DNA of 64,000 nt, taken from positions 1,488,001-1,552,000 of the forward strand of contig CP054180.1 of assembly GCA_015709635.1 (NCBI GenBank), given 5' to 3'. Origin of the DNA: Gammaproteobacteria bacterium (lineage in GTDB: Bacteria > Pseudomonadota > Gammaproteobacteria > Burkholderiales > Nitrosomonadaceae). Of this stretch, positions 8,419 through 17,470 are shown in pieces (within the stretch, counting starts at the first letter, position 1; each line of letters begins with the position of its first letter). Position numbers and translations under genes: made by a program. The notes below the pieces were generated by a model. That model was not told the DNA's origin. It worked only from the letters and a program-made list of their open reading frames with translations, and searched no databases.

Positions 8419-10629
8419 TCACCGGTTCGGATTCCGGCTCAGCTTGTAACTAATCTGATACTCTGCGCCTTCCGCTTCGATGATGAGCGACGATTCCCGT
8501 GTATTTTCGCCTTTCTTCAATGCGGGAATCGTGGCGGTGAAGGGGCCGTCGTCGTCATCGCCGCTATCCAGCTCGAACACGGTGATGTTGAGCCGGTCGC
8601 TAAATGCGGTATTTTTAGGGTAATACGAGTTGAGCATGCGCCGTTCGTCGTCGTCGAAGTCTTCGTCGGTGAAGTCGAGGAAGTTGGTGGCCATGTCATC
8701 GGCAGTCATAGTGAGGTGGATTTCGTCCGCGCCCAGGCCGCTTTGGTCTTCGATGCTGTAGATTTCCAGGTGGTTCAGGTAGGAAATGCTGTAGCGATAG
8801 CCCGCCAGGAATTCATAGTCCGTGGTCTGGCTGCGTTCCAGCAGCATGTAAACATCCTTGATGTCGGCGGCACGGTCATAGCCAATCAATGTGAGTTTGT
8901 CTTCATTGGTGGCTTGCTCAAAAGGCGCCGGGGCGGCGATGCCTTCGAACAAACTGAGCTGAATTTTCCGATTGAAATCGTTTTGGATGTAAAACTCCAC
9001 CCGGTAAGGATTGCCGCTCAACAATTGCTCGGCCAGCGGCGCGCGGAACCAGCATTCGTCGTTGGCGCTGTTTTTCTGGCCGACCGGCAAGCGCGGATCT
9101 TTGGGATCGTCGTTCGGCAATAAGCCGATGGCGAGGAAGCGGTTTTCCCCGGTGTGCTTGATGAAGGAAAAAGCAATGTTGCCGGTGAATTGATCGTCTC
9201 TTTCAGCGGCTTTCAGGCGGATGAACATCGGCCGGTGCACGTCGACCTGATCGCCGGTTTCGGCAAGCTGGAATTCGTGTTGCAGGCCGTTTAGCCAGTC
9301 GTGGTCGAGTCCTATTTCTGTCCATTTGACTTGATTGAACGGGTCAATTTTTGTGGACATTGCGTTGTCGTAATAAAAAGCGGCTTCCAGATTGGGCGAG
9401 TAAGTGAAGGTGTACGTGCCCGGTTCATGGATATAAATCCATTGGAATACACCGGGTGACGGTATTTTCAGATCGTTGGCAATGTTGACTTTGACCAATG
9501 AATCCGGCGCTTGAAAATGTATAAAATCGCCTTGCAGCTTGGCCTGATTCGGCGTGTTGTACGGAAATTGCCAATGTACTTGTGCCAGAATACCGCGATG
9601 GTCGCTCTGGATTCTTTCGAACGCCATATCCAGCGCGGAGAAATTCGATGGCAAAATCCGCATGTGCTGCGCGACCAGACGGCGAGGCGTTTCGCCTATC
9701 GCATCGGTGCGTTGCTTCGGAAAGCAGATGTAATCCAGGCGCTCTTTCAGTAGCGCGGGCAAATGCTCGCCTTCCTTCAGATTGGTGTTGGTCAAACCCG
9801 GATCCACTTCCATGAAGGCGCCGGGCGGCGTCATGAACGTGCGCCAGCCGTCGGTCAGTTGCCCGGTGAAAATCAGCTGGTTTTGCCTGACGGTGATACC
9901 TTGCGAGGCATTGTTGTACGGGCCGCCGTTGTTGATGAAGACATTGGTCCACTCGCCATGACCTTCGACGGAATAGGGCGGTGTGTCGCCGCGGATATTC
10001 AAATCGCCGAGCACGATGACTTTATCCCAATTGGCGTTATCTTCCGGCGCGCCGATGAGATCGATCAACGCGCCTTCGATGACTTTCAGTTGGCGCAGGC
10101 GGATGGCGTGATGTTCGCCGACTTCCTCGTAAAACGCCTGCAAGTGCGTCAAGGCGATAGTGACGGCTTCAAAGTGCAAGCCGGTGCTGATTTGCACGAT
10201 GGCCACGCCTTTTTCCGCCAAACCGTCATTACCGGCGCTCATCGGGTAAAAAACACCGGGAATGCCGACGCTGTCGTAGGGATAGAACCGGCTGAGGTTA
10301 CCGGAAAAGTTTTTATCCGACGGCGGCAACACGAAGAACTCGAATTTGCTGAATATCGCCAGTCCGCCGTCGTCCAGGTCGCCGCTGCCGCCGTCGAACG
10401 ACACGATGTAATGCGGATACAGATGTTTCAACCCATTTTCCAGAATCTCTTTCGCATCTTCGTTATCCGCTTCGTTGAACACCACCACATCGGGATGCTC
10501 ATCGAAAGCAAAATTACCGGGATCAAGCGCTTTAACCACCGCTTCAGCGCGCCATTCGGCATCGCTATGAGGACCGGCAGGCCAGGCTTGCGCTTGGATA
10601 TTCATGGTGAGGATTCTGATGTTTCTCAT
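8419..10629 (-). CDS. Endonuclease/exonuclease/phosphatase (EEP) family protein, two-domain
   Basis: 736 residues. The N-terminal 360 or so form an EEP-fold hydrolase: ILTMNIQAQAW, DVVVFNEADNEDA (metal-binding Glu), VIVLGDLNIRGD (catalytic D-x-N) and SDHRGILAQV (terminal Asp-His). This is the arrangement of sphingomyelinase/DNase I-like phosphodiesterases. The remaining 370 or so residues are a beta-rich, acidic region with DFTDEDFDDDERRM, unknown to me, possibly binding calcium or substrate. No signal peptide is visible. Substrate could be a phospholipid, nucleic acid or sugar phosphate. Convergent with the PEP-CTERM gene and separated by over 900 bases from the hydrolase start upstream. Confidence 0.82.
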   Translation of the reverse strand: MRNIRILTMNIQAQAWPAGPHSDAEWRAEAVVKALDPGNFAFDEHPDVVVFNEADNEDAKEILENGLKHLYPHYIVSFDGGSGDLDDGGLAIFSKFEFFVLPPSDKNFSGNLSRFYPYDSVGIPGVFYPMSAGNDGLAEKGVAIVQISTGLHFEAVTIALTHLQAFYEEVGEHHAIRLRQLKVIEGALIDLIGAPEDNANWDKVIVLGDLNIRGDTPPYSVEGHGEWTNVFINNGGPYNNASQGITVRQNQLIFTGQLTDGWRTFMTPPGAFMEVDPGLTNTNLKEGEHLPALLKERLDYICFPKQRTDAIGETPRRLVAQHMRILPSNFSALDMAFERIQSDHRGILAQVHWQFPYNTPNQAKLQGDFIHFQAPDSLVKVNIANDLKIPSPGVFQWIYIHEPGTYTFTYSPNLEAAFYYDNAMSTKIDPFNQVKWTEIGLDHDWLNGLQHEFQLAETGDQVDVHRPMFIRLKAAERDDQFTGNIAFSFIKHTGENRFLAIGLLPNDDPKDPRLPVGQKNSANDECWFRAPLAEQLLSGNPYRVEFYIQNDFNRKIQLSLFEGIAAPAPFEQATNEDKLTLIGYDRAADIKDVYMLLERSQTTDYEFLAGYRYSISYLNHLEIYSIEDQSGLGADEIHLTMTADDMATNFLDFTDEDFDDDERRMLNSYYPKNTAFSDRLNITVFELDSGDDDDGPFTATIPALKKGENTRESSLIIEAEGAEYQISYKLSRNPNR

Positions 10630-10692
10630 GATGGGATCGCTCTCAACGGTGGATAATCAATCATGAAGGTCATTGGATATAGAAAGCTGCGT

Positions 10693-11643
10693 TTATGGGG
10701 TGATTGCAGTGCGATGCGATACGGCTTCCAGGAAATTGCGCAAGTGTGGTAAAAGCAGCGATGGTTTTTCTTCTTGCACGGCGTGACCGACGCCGCTCAT
10801 GATGACAAGTTTTGAATTCAGCAGATTTTCATGCAGACGTTTGCCGACGGCCAGCGGCACGATTTCATCTTCCCGGCTCCAGACGATCAGAGTGGGAATG
10901 GTCAGGCTGGCGTAGTTTTCCGCGAATTGCTGCAAATCGGTTGGCAGCATTTGCCGCGCAGACGTCAGCAGCGCGTATTTGGCATCGGGCTTGCCGAGAT
11001 CGGCGGCATAGTGGTCGATGGCTTCTTGCGGAATCAGATCGTCGTTGAAATACACTATTTGCAGCAGATTCTTCACCTGGAAGGTATTGGGCACGGCATA
11101 AGTGATCAATGGCCCCAATACCGGGGTGGCGAGTATTTTTACGAAGCCGGGCAGTTCCTGCGGGTAGGCGACGCTGTCGATGAGTACCAGGCTTTTTTGC
11201 ACGCCCGGATTGGATGCCGACAGATAGATCGATACCGCCAGTGCGACTCCGCCCCCGTAGGAATGGCCGATGATATGAAGATTCTTCAAATCGTTTTTGA
11301 GAATGAAGTTTCTCACCAGTCTGGCTTGTTCGTAAACGGAATACGCATCATCGCGCGGTTTCGGTGAATCGCCGAAGCCTTTCAAGTCAATGGCGATGAC
11401 CCGGTTCTTTTGCGCCAGCGGCTCAATAATATGCCGCCAGCTGTAACTGCTTGCGCCGAAACCATGAATCAGTAATACCGGTTCGCCGGTGCCGGCGCTC
11501 CGGGATGCCAGTTCCAGTGCGTTGGTTTTGTCCAGGTTCCGGTATTGTGTCCAGCCGGGAATGTTTTTATCCATGACAGCACAGCCGCCGGAGGTTAAAA
11601 CCGTCAATAGCAGCGCGAGTACCGGGAGGAGATTTTTTTTCAT
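10693..11643 (-). CDS. Lipoprotein alpha/beta hydrolase
   Basis: Start chosen at ATG 11643, which gives a clean lipoprotein signal (MKKNLLPVLALLLTVLTSGGC) and overlaps the upstream stop in ATGA; an upstream in-frame start would bury this signal. 316 residues. Alpha/beta hydrolase features: oxyanion segment LLIHGFGASSYSW, nucleophile GHSYGGG, acid SREDEIVP and catalytic histidine GVGHAVQEEKP. A general esterase/lipase anchored in the envelope; substrate unknown. Translationally coupled to the small membrane protein gene before it. Confidence 0.88.
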   Translation of the reverse strand: MKKNLLPVLALLLTVLTSGGCAVMDKNIPGWTQYRNLDKTNALELASRSAGTGEPVLLIHGFGASSYSWRHIIEPLAQKNRVIAIDLKGFGDSPKPRDDAYSVYEQARLVRNFILKNDLKNLHIIGHSYGGGVALAVSIYLSASNPGVQKSLVLIDSVAYPQELPGFVKILATPVLGPLITYAVPNTFQVKNLLQIVYFNDDLIPQEAIDHYAADLGKPDAKYALLTSARQMLPTDLQQFAENYASLTIPTLIVWSREDEIVPLAVGKRLHENLLNSKLVIMSGVGHAVQEEKPSLLLPHLRNFLEAVSHRTAITP

Positions 11644-12053
11644 TTCAAGGCGTGGATCAGCATCACCAGATCGAATACCGCGCCACCGCAAAATGAGAGT
11701 GCGCCAAAAATAGGCAATACTGCAATGTAATTGCATGCGATCTTGAGCCGTTTGGCCTCTTCGTCATTTTCAATCTTCATGTGGCGTGGAATGGATAAGA
11801 TGACATAGCTGATCAGGTAGAGAAAAATGATGTTTCCGACGGTGAGCGGCAGAAGATTGGTCAGATAGATCGCTACCGGCCCGAGGGATTGCTCGGGGCA
11901 ATAACCACACTTGTCGATCAATTCAAACAGCATGTCGCGTCTGGCGTTGATGATTTGAAAGAAGCTTAGTGTCGTATTGACTGCACCCCATAAAGCCGCC
12001 AATAAAACAATCGGAAGTCCCAATTTATCCATTTGATTGCTTTCCCTGATCAT
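11640..12053 (-). CDS. Small multi-pass membrane protein, hypothetical
   Basis: Up to 137 residues (ATG 12053; ATG 12032, preceded by GGGAAAG, is an alternative giving 130). Three or four hydrophobic segments: near residues 11-30, 60-88 and 110-135. A cytoplasmic or periplasmic loop holds DKCGYCPEQS with two cysteines. The 3' end overlaps the hydrolase start by four bases, so the two are translated as a pair. No family recognised. Confidence 0.7.
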   Translation of the reverse strand: MIRESNQMDKLGLPIVLLAALWGAVNTTLSFFQIINARRDMLFELIDKCGYCPEQSLGPVAIYLTNLLPLTVGNIIFLYLISYVILSIPRHMKIENDEEAKRLKIACNYIAVLPIFGALSFCGGAVFDLVMLIHALK

Positions 12054-12167
12054 TCCTCATTAAAGGTTAACATGGGGAGATTTAAAACGAAATGAATTGT
12101 TATCAGCGGGGGAGAATATGAAGATCAGCGGCGGCATGTCGTGGAGCCGCTGCGGTACGCAGCAAGT

Positions 12168-13424
12168 TCAAGATGCCTGTTTACCCGGTGAATTGAATCC
12201 TACCGCGGCGATCAGCATTCCGAGAACCGCCAGCCCGGCGACAACCGGAAATGCATGCAAATAGCTGCCGGTGATGTCCTTGATACTGCCGGACAGCAGT
12301 GTTCCGAGGATGGCACCGGCGCCGTAGGCGGTAAACACCACGCCGTAATTTTGCGCGTAATATTGTTTGCCGAAGAAAATGCCGGTAGCGGTGGGCGCCA
12401 ATGCCAGCCATCCGCCGAGGCACATCCATAGCACGCAGAATGCAAACAGATACAGTACGGTATTGTCTTGCCCGAAAAAGAACAACAGCAACGATGCACT
12501 CAAAATCATCGCGAATGAGACCATAGCGGTATGCTTCGGGCCCAATTTGTCGGTTAGAGCACCGAACAGCGGTCGCCCGAGCCCGTTGAATACCGCAAAC
12601 AATGACACTGCGAGCGCTGCGGCGGTCGCTTCCAGTTTGGCGATTTCGCTACCCACCGGTGATGCGATGCCGATCGCCATCAATCCTGCCAAACAACCGA
12701 TGGTGTAGGTCGCCCACAGGGCATAGAAATTCACGGTTCTAAACATGGCTTGCCGGTCTAAATTCAGAGCGGGCAGTACTGCAGCTTCGACCGCAGTGAT
12801 ATGTGCTACCGCAGGCGCCCACCCGGCTGGCGGGAAACGTAAGGTCTGTGCCAGCAACGTGATGATGATCATGAATACGATGCCGAAATAGAAGAACGTA
12901 TGCATGACGCCGATATCCGGCAGAAGAATCATCGCTTTCATCAGCGGTGCGATGAGCAATGCCGATACGCCAAAACCCATGACCGTCAAGCCGATTGCCA
13001 GGCCGCTTTGCCGCTGGAACCATTGCGCCACCACGGCAATCGGGCAGCCGTACACAATGCCGCCCCCGGCACCGCCGATGACACCGTACAAAAGTGTCAG
13101 GGTGACAATATCTGCGGAAAAACTGGCTGCGATCCATCCGGTTCCCGCTAGTAAACCACCGAGCATCGCCGTTTTTCGCGGCCCCCAGCGTGCGATCAGA
13201 TTGCCCGCTAGCGGCATCGCAACCGCAAACACGGCCAGAAACACCATGAACGGATAACCGCTCTGGCTCGACGTAATTCCCCACAAACCTTCCAACGGTT
13301 TGCGGAAAACACTGAAAGCATAAATCGATCCCAAGCAAACATTGATCAATAATCCGATGGCCACAAATCCCCAGCGGCCTTTTACCGCTTTCATGCCGAA
13401 TAATTTCAAATCATGTTGAGTCAT
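12168..13424 (-). CDS. OFA-type major facilitator transporter
   Basis: 418 residues with 12 hydrophobic segments. The N-terminal portion has the oxalate/formate antiporter family look: NVCLGSIYAFSVFRKPLE, SGYPFMVFLAVFAVAMPLAG and the MFS loop GNLIARWGPRKTAMLGG, plus GGAGGGIVYGCPIAVVAQWF. The second half has GALTDKLGPKHT between segments 8 and 9. It probably exchanges a small monocarboxylate or dicarboxylate across the inner membrane; substrate not deducible. Stands alone with non-coding flanks. Confidence 0.88.
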   Translation of the reverse strand: MTQHDLKLFGMKAVKGRWGFVAIGLLINVCLGSIYAFSVFRKPLEGLWGITSSQSGYPFMVFLAVFAVAMPLAGNLIARWGPRKTAMLGGLLAGTGWIAASFSADIVTLTLLYGVIGGAGGGIVYGCPIAVVAQWFQRQSGLAIGLTVMGFGVSALLIAPLMKAMILLPDIGVMHTFFYFGIVFMIIITLLAQTLRFPPAGWAPAVAHITAVEAAVLPALNLDRQAMFRTVNFYALWATYTIGCLAGLMAIGIASPVGSEIAKLEATAAALAVSLFAVFNGLGRPLFGALTDKLGPKHTAMVSFAMILSASLLLFFFGQDNTVLYLFAFCVLWMCLGGWLALAPTATGIFFGKQYYAQNYGVVFTAYGAGAILGTLLSGSIKDITGSYLHAFPVVAGLAVLGMLIAAVGFNSPGKQAS

Positions 13425-13673
13425 ATTACTTTTTTTTCTAAAAGGGTACTTTTGCCAGATGCAAAGCCGCTTTTGCCGATCATACCGGTTCTTGATCTTT
13501 GTTGGGAGTTAATCCGGGCGATTGCTTCGATTAACTTTGGGAGAAGTCAAAATGCTACTGGGGAGGGTGAATCGCGTGGTGTAGAGTCAAGGTTGCTGCT
13601 GATAACTTAATCGGTTAGTTGTTATTTTGTTGCCGCACTACGATTGAAAACTCGAATGACGTGAAGAATGGGA

Positions 13674-13697
13674 AGAGCCACCCTGTAGGGTGGCTCT
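13674..13697 (-). terminator. Hairpin downstream of the methyltransferase gene
   Basis: Perfect stem AGAGCCACCC / GGGTGGCTCT around TGTA, 12 bases after the methyltransferase stop. No long T-run follows on the minus strand, so intrinsic termination is likely but not certain. Confidence 0.6.
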
Positions 13698-13709
13698 GAC
13701 TAACAATGA

Positions 13710-14675
13710 TTACAAGACAGCGGTATTTTCTGCAGCAGTAGCTGGAAATTCAGCAGATTGATTCAACGCTTCCAGCGCAAATTCCAACATCGGGGTATGC
13801 TTACTCATCAGGCGAACTTGCAGTGAATCTGGCAATGCATTGAGAGGGGCTCCGCCCGGATAACTGAAGTTGATGGCAACTTGATCACCTTTGGATACCT
13901 TAATCGGCTCGGCTAACGGGAAGATGATGTATTGCGTGTGCCAGTCAATGGTGCTGTATGTCTGCATATTGATGGCCAGTATATTTTTGGTGATGAGCCG
14001 CAAGGCATTGAGTTGGCCGTTTTCGGTGATAAGAATTTCTCCATCGCACGCACAAATCTGACTGAATGGTTCTTCGTAAGACAGCAATTGAAACACTTCG
14101 GGATCTCCGAGGCTTTTGCTTCTTTCCTGAATGAAATAAGGATCTTGAAATAAAATCGTAGGTGCATGGAAGTTTTCAAAATTGAAGTTTTGCTCAATTG
14201 GTTGAATGGCTTGAATGCTACCTTCCGGTACGAAAACAGGCAGCGGGCCGCCAAATTTTTCCAGGTAACGCTTTTTGAAGGAATCGATTACCGGCATTTG
14301 TTTTTCACGCAACAAGCCGGTGTGCAGCATTTCGCAGATCACCACATCGACAGGTTCCGGCGGCAAATAATGCATGGCATCAGCCTGGATGACTTCGACT
14401 TTATCGCCATTGATGTTTTTTGCAAGTAAGTTGCGCGCAGCATTGACCAATTCAGGGTTGCGTTCGACACAATAAACTTTCTGCGCTTTTTGCGCGGCAA
14501 AAAACGATTGCACACCGGTACCGCCACCTAACTCCAGAACCTTAGCGCCGGGCTTGACGACTAAATCAATCGCTTCTTTAAAGCCTTTCATGCGGAAGGG
14601 ATCATTCAGCATGTTGTGATGGTAATGCAGAGGGATGAATTGACCGAGCTCCAAGCTGTCGAATTTGTTTTTCAT
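13710..14675 (-). CDS. SAM-dependent methyltransferase, PRMT-like fold
   Basis: 321 residues. Class I methyltransferase with motif I KVLELGGGTGVQSFFAAQ, acidic end of strand 2 VYCVERNPELV, motif II VEVIQADAMHYL and a VDVVICEMLHTGLL segment that resembles the 'double-E' loop of protein arginine methyltransferases (one Glu visible). A beta-rich C-terminal half (from about residue 150) is also typical of that family. Target unknown: protein arginine is a guess from architecture. Preceded by AGGAAT before ATG 14675; followed by a perfect hairpin. Confidence 0.75.
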   Translation of the reverse strand: MKNKFDSLELGQFIPLHYHHNMLNDPFRMKGFKEAIDLVVKPGAKVLELGGGTGVQSFFAAQKAQKVYCVERNPELVNAARNLLAKNINGDKVEVIQADAMHYLPPEPVDVVICEMLHTGLLREKQMPVIDSFKKRYLEKFGGPLPVFVPEGSIQAIQPIEQNFNFENFHAPTILFQDPYFIQERSKSLGDPEVFQLLSYEEPFSQICACDGEILITENGQLNALRLITKNILAINMQTYSTIDWHTQYIIFPLAEPIKVSKGDQVAINFSYPGGAPLNALPDSLQVRLMSKHTPMLEFALEALNQSAEFPATAAENTAVL

Positions 14676-15268
14676 AGGGATTCCTGAATATTTAATACTG
14701 CGGGTTTATAAGGGGTTGCTGTGAAGCCTATACAGCAATGATCATGCCAGCCAGCGCAAGGGCTTGTGTTGGTTGTATTGAAGCTTTTTTACTGTTCGTT
14801 TTATATAAACTGACAAAGAATAAGACCGGCAAATATTGCCGCGCTAATGGTTCAAATAGCCGGTTGATTGACCGAATGATTGGAAGTGGAAGGTGTAGGT
14901 CATGCCGAAGTATTTTAAATTACGATATTTAGAGCCTTTTTCCCGCAGTACTTCTTAGATTGATCGCTTCTTGAGGCATGATATGATGATTGTCTGCTGT
15001 CGAAAATGTATTCAAAATATTTTTATTATTTTCTAAAGTTGCGTGGAATTTGGTCGCTATCATAGCAGCTTTAGCCACCATCCAATTCCCAAGCCCGATA
15101 AAATAAGGCTCTTCGCGTGTAGGTAAATTTCCTACATTGCGATAAGAAGATTACCTAACTCTGTTTAAGCTCAACTTCCATTTACTTCCACTGTCACATC
15201 ATTGAAAATTTCACCTGTGCGTTACAGGGGTTTGTTGAAAATAATTTTTAATTGGAAGGGGTGATGAA
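14676..15268. promoter_or_regulatory. Long leader region upstream of flhDC
   Basis: About 590 bases without a supported gene. An imperfect palindrome TGTAGGTAAATTTCCTACA lies at 15118-15136, and a partial echo TTACCTAA follows at about 15150. Such a long leader suits flhDC, which integrates several regulators in other bacteria. No sigma-70 promoter could be assigned with confidence. Confidence 0.4.
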
Positions 15269-15586
15269 ATGGAAACCAATCAACTTTTAGATGAAATCAG
15301 GGACATCAATTTAAGTTATTTATTGCTGGCCAAACAGATGCTGCGCGACGACAGGGTGTCGGCGATGTATCGCCTAGGGATTAATCAAGACATCGCGGAT
15401 ATTCTGGATCGATTGAGTTCTGCGCAACTCATTAAAATGGCGGCTTCCAATATGCTGCTGTGCCGCTTTCGTTTTGACGATCGATTGATTGCGGATATGT
15501 TATCGAGCGATAATCGTGATCAATCCGTTACCAAATCGCATGCGGCCATTTTAATGGCGGGTAAATCGGCGGAAGCCATTGCCTAA
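15269..15586 (+). CDS. flhD: Flagellar transcriptional regulator FlhD
   Basis: 105 residues, the normal FlhD length. The helical sequence LLDEIRDINLSYLLLAKQML followed by AMYRLGINQDIADILDRLS, then LIKMAASNMLLCRFRF, is characteristic. FlhD with FlhC forms the FlhD4C2 activator of class II flagellar promoters. ATG 15269 follows GGAAGGGGTGATGAA. flhC begins 38 bases after the stop, so the genes form one operon. Confidence 0.95.
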   Translation: METNQLLDEIRDINLSYLLLAKQMLRDDRVSAMYRLGINQDIADILDRLSSAQLIKMAASNMLLCRFRFDDRLIADMLSSDNRDQSVTKSHAAILMAGKSAEAIA

Positions 15587-15623
15587 CCTACGCTTCAATC
15601 GAACAGCCAGAGGAGAAAATATC

Positions 15624-16160
15624 ATGCGCAATCGAAGCCTTATTACCGAAGCCAAGCAAATTCATTTAGCAACGGAATTAATCGAACTGGGCGCCCGGCT
15701 CCAGGTTTTAGAAATGAACACCAATCTGAGCCGCGAGCGATTGGTGAAACTCTATAAAGAAATCAGAGGCGTATCTCCTCCCAAGGGTATGCTGCCTTAT
15801 TCGGAAGATTGGTTTATGAGCTGGCAACCGAATATGCACTCATCGTTATTCATCAATATTTACAATTACGTAACAGCAAATACCGGAATTGACGGCATCG
15901 ATGCGCTGATTAAAAGTTACCGGCTTTACATCGAACACATCCAGGTCAGTCAACAAGAAAAAGTATTAAGTTTGACACGCGCGTGGACTTTGGTGCGCTT
16001 CGTGGACAGCGGTGTATTGTGTATCGCGCCTTGTGTGAATTGCCGCGGAAAGTTTGTCGTGCATTCATTGGAGATTCACTCCAACCACGTTTGCGGTCTG
16101 TGCAATATTCCTTCGCGCGCCGGAAAGACCAAAAAGGCGGCTTTGGCAAACTTTCATTAA
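15624..16160 (+). CDS. flhC: Flagellar transcriptional regulator FlhC
   Basis: 178 residues starting at ATG 15624 after GAGGAGAAAATATC. The N-terminal half has SLITEAKQIHLATELIELGA and LYKEIRGVSPPKGMLPYS; the C-terminal half has the four cysteines of the FlhC zinc site (C-I-A-P-C around residues 138-142 and C-G-L-C near residue 161). FlhC contributes DNA contacts in the FlhDC complex. Convergent with the aminotransferase gene, with a weak hairpin between them. Confidence 0.95.
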   Translation: MRNRSLITEAKQIHLATELIELGARLQVLEMNTNLSRERLVKLYKEIRGVSPPKGMLPYSEDWFMSWQPNMHSSLFINIYNYVTANTGIDGIDALIKSYRLYIEHIQVSQQEKVLSLTRAWTLVRFVDSGVLCIAPCVNCRGKFVVHSLEIHSNHVCGLCNIPSRAGKTKKAALANFH

Positions 16161-16165
16161 GCAGG

Positions 16166-16189
16166 CATCAGCATCATTATCCGCTGATG
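16166..16189. terminator. Short hairpin between flhC and the aminotransferase gene
   Basis: CATCAGC and GCTGATG form a seven-base stem around a ten-base loop in the 38-base gap between two convergent stops. No T-run, so it is only a possible shared terminator. Confidence 0.35.
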
Positions 16190-16198
16190 TCGGCTGGA

Positions 16199-17392
16199 TT
16201 ATTTCAGCAGGTTTTTAATGCGGCTTAACGCCTGCTTCAAGTTGTCCATTGAAGTGGCAAAAGATAAACGCATATAACCTTCACATCCGAAAGCGGAACC
16301 GGGAACTACGGCTACGCCCGCTTTTTCCAGCAGATATTCGCTGAATGCGATATCGGTCGGTGTACTGAGCAAACTGCTTTTATGCAAATCGCGAATCGAT
16401 TGGCGAGCATCGGCGAATGCATAAAATGCGCCTTCCGAAGACAAACAACGCACCCCATTGATTTGATTCAATTGTTCGGTGACAAAGATATTGCGCTCTT
16501 TGAACGCTGCAATCATCGGATTCATGCAGGATTGATCGCCGTTCAACGCCGTTTCGGCCGCCGCTTGCGAAATGGAACTCGGGTTGGATGTGCTTTGCGA
16601 TTGTATGTTTTCCATTGCAGTGATGATGCGAGCCGGACCGCCGCAATAACCGATGCGCCATCCGGTCATTGAATACGCTTTGGAAACACCATTCAGAACG
16701 ATTGTTTGCGGAAACAATTCCGGACAAGCGTTGACGATGTTGTTGAATTTCTGACCCGACAGCAGGATATGCTCATACATGTCATCGGTTGCGATCAGAA
16801 TGTGCGGATGCTTACGCAATACGGCACCCAGCGCTTTGAGTTCATCGACGGTATAAACCGCACCCGACGGATTGCTCGGGCTATTGATGACAAACATCTT
16901 GGTTTTCGGGGTAATCGCGGCTTCCAGTTGCTGTGCGGAGATTTTGAAATTCTGTTCGATACCGGTGTCGATAAAAACCGGCTTGCCTTCTGCGATCAGC
17001 ACGATATCCGGATAAGAAACCCAATAAGGCGCGGGGATGATGACTTCGTCACCCGGGTTGATCACCGCTAACGCCAGATTAAAAAAGCTCTGTTTGCCGC
17101 CACAGGAAACCAGAATTTGTTTGGCATCAAAATCAAAATTATTTTCCCGCTTGAATTTAGCCACAATGGCGTTTTTCAGACCCGGTGTGCCGCCGACTGC
17201 GGTGTATTTGGTTAATCCCTTGTTAATCGCGGCGATGGCGGCATCTTTAATGTGCTGAGGGGTATCGAAATCAGGTTCGCCCGCTCCCAATCCAATGATG
17301 TCTTTGCCTTCCGCTTTGAGTTTTGCGGCCCGGGCAGTGACTGCAAGAGTAGGAGATGGTTTGATGGTTTGAACGCGGCTAGAGAGTTCCAC
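16199..17392 (-). CDS. aspC: Aspartate aminotransferase (class I PLP enzyme)
   Basis: Start set at GTG 17392 (product begins MELSSRVQTIKPSPTLAV, 397 residues), the usual start for this subfamily, with AGGA upstream; the open frame extends 19 codons further without a reason to use them. Motifs: GLGAGEPDFDTP, NSPSNPSGAVY, and the PLP lysine in NGVSKAYSMTGWRIGY. Interconverts aspartate and oxaloacetate with glutamate/2-oxoglutarate in the cytoplasm. Divergent from uvrB with about 80 bases between the starts. Confidence 0.92.
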   Translation of the reverse strand: MELSSRVQTIKPSPTLAVTARAAKLKAEGKDIIGLGAGEPDFDTPQHIKDAAIAAINKGLTKYTAVGGTPGLKNAIVAKFKRENNFDFDAKQILVSCGGKQSFFNLALAVINPGDEVIIPAPYWVSYPDIVLIAEGKPVFIDTGIEQNFKISAQQLEAAITPKTKMFVINSPSNPSGAVYTVDELKALGAVLRKHPHILIATDDMYEHILLSGQKFNNIVNACPELFPQTIVLNGVSKAYSMTGWRIGYCGGPARIITAMENIQSQSTSNPSSISQAAAETALNGDQSCMNPMIAAFKERNIFVTEQLNQINGVRCLSSEGAFYAFADARQSIRDLHKSSLLSTPTDIAFSEYLLEKAGVAVVPGSAFGCEGYMRLSFATSMDNLKQALSRIKNLLK

Positions 17393-17470
17393 AAAAATCC
17401 TCGCACTAAAATAAATAGACCAACATGTTAGAATGACACGAAAAAACAATTCAATAATGGAATTATACCT

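Noticed and set aside
8413..9123. 236-codon forward frame opposite the EEP phosphodiesterase
   Set aside because: Antisense to a gene with clear catalytic motifs; Val/Phe/Gln-rich translation typical of a shadow.
9763..10656. 297-codon forward frame opposite the EEP phosphodiesterase
   Set aside because: Same reason; no motif and no start signal.
14738..14932. 64-codon frame in the flhDC leader
   Set aside because: No ribosome binding site and no recognisable protein features.
17404..17470. LexA/SOS box in front of uvrB
   Set aside because: No CTGT-N8-ACAG palindrome in the short uvrB leader.
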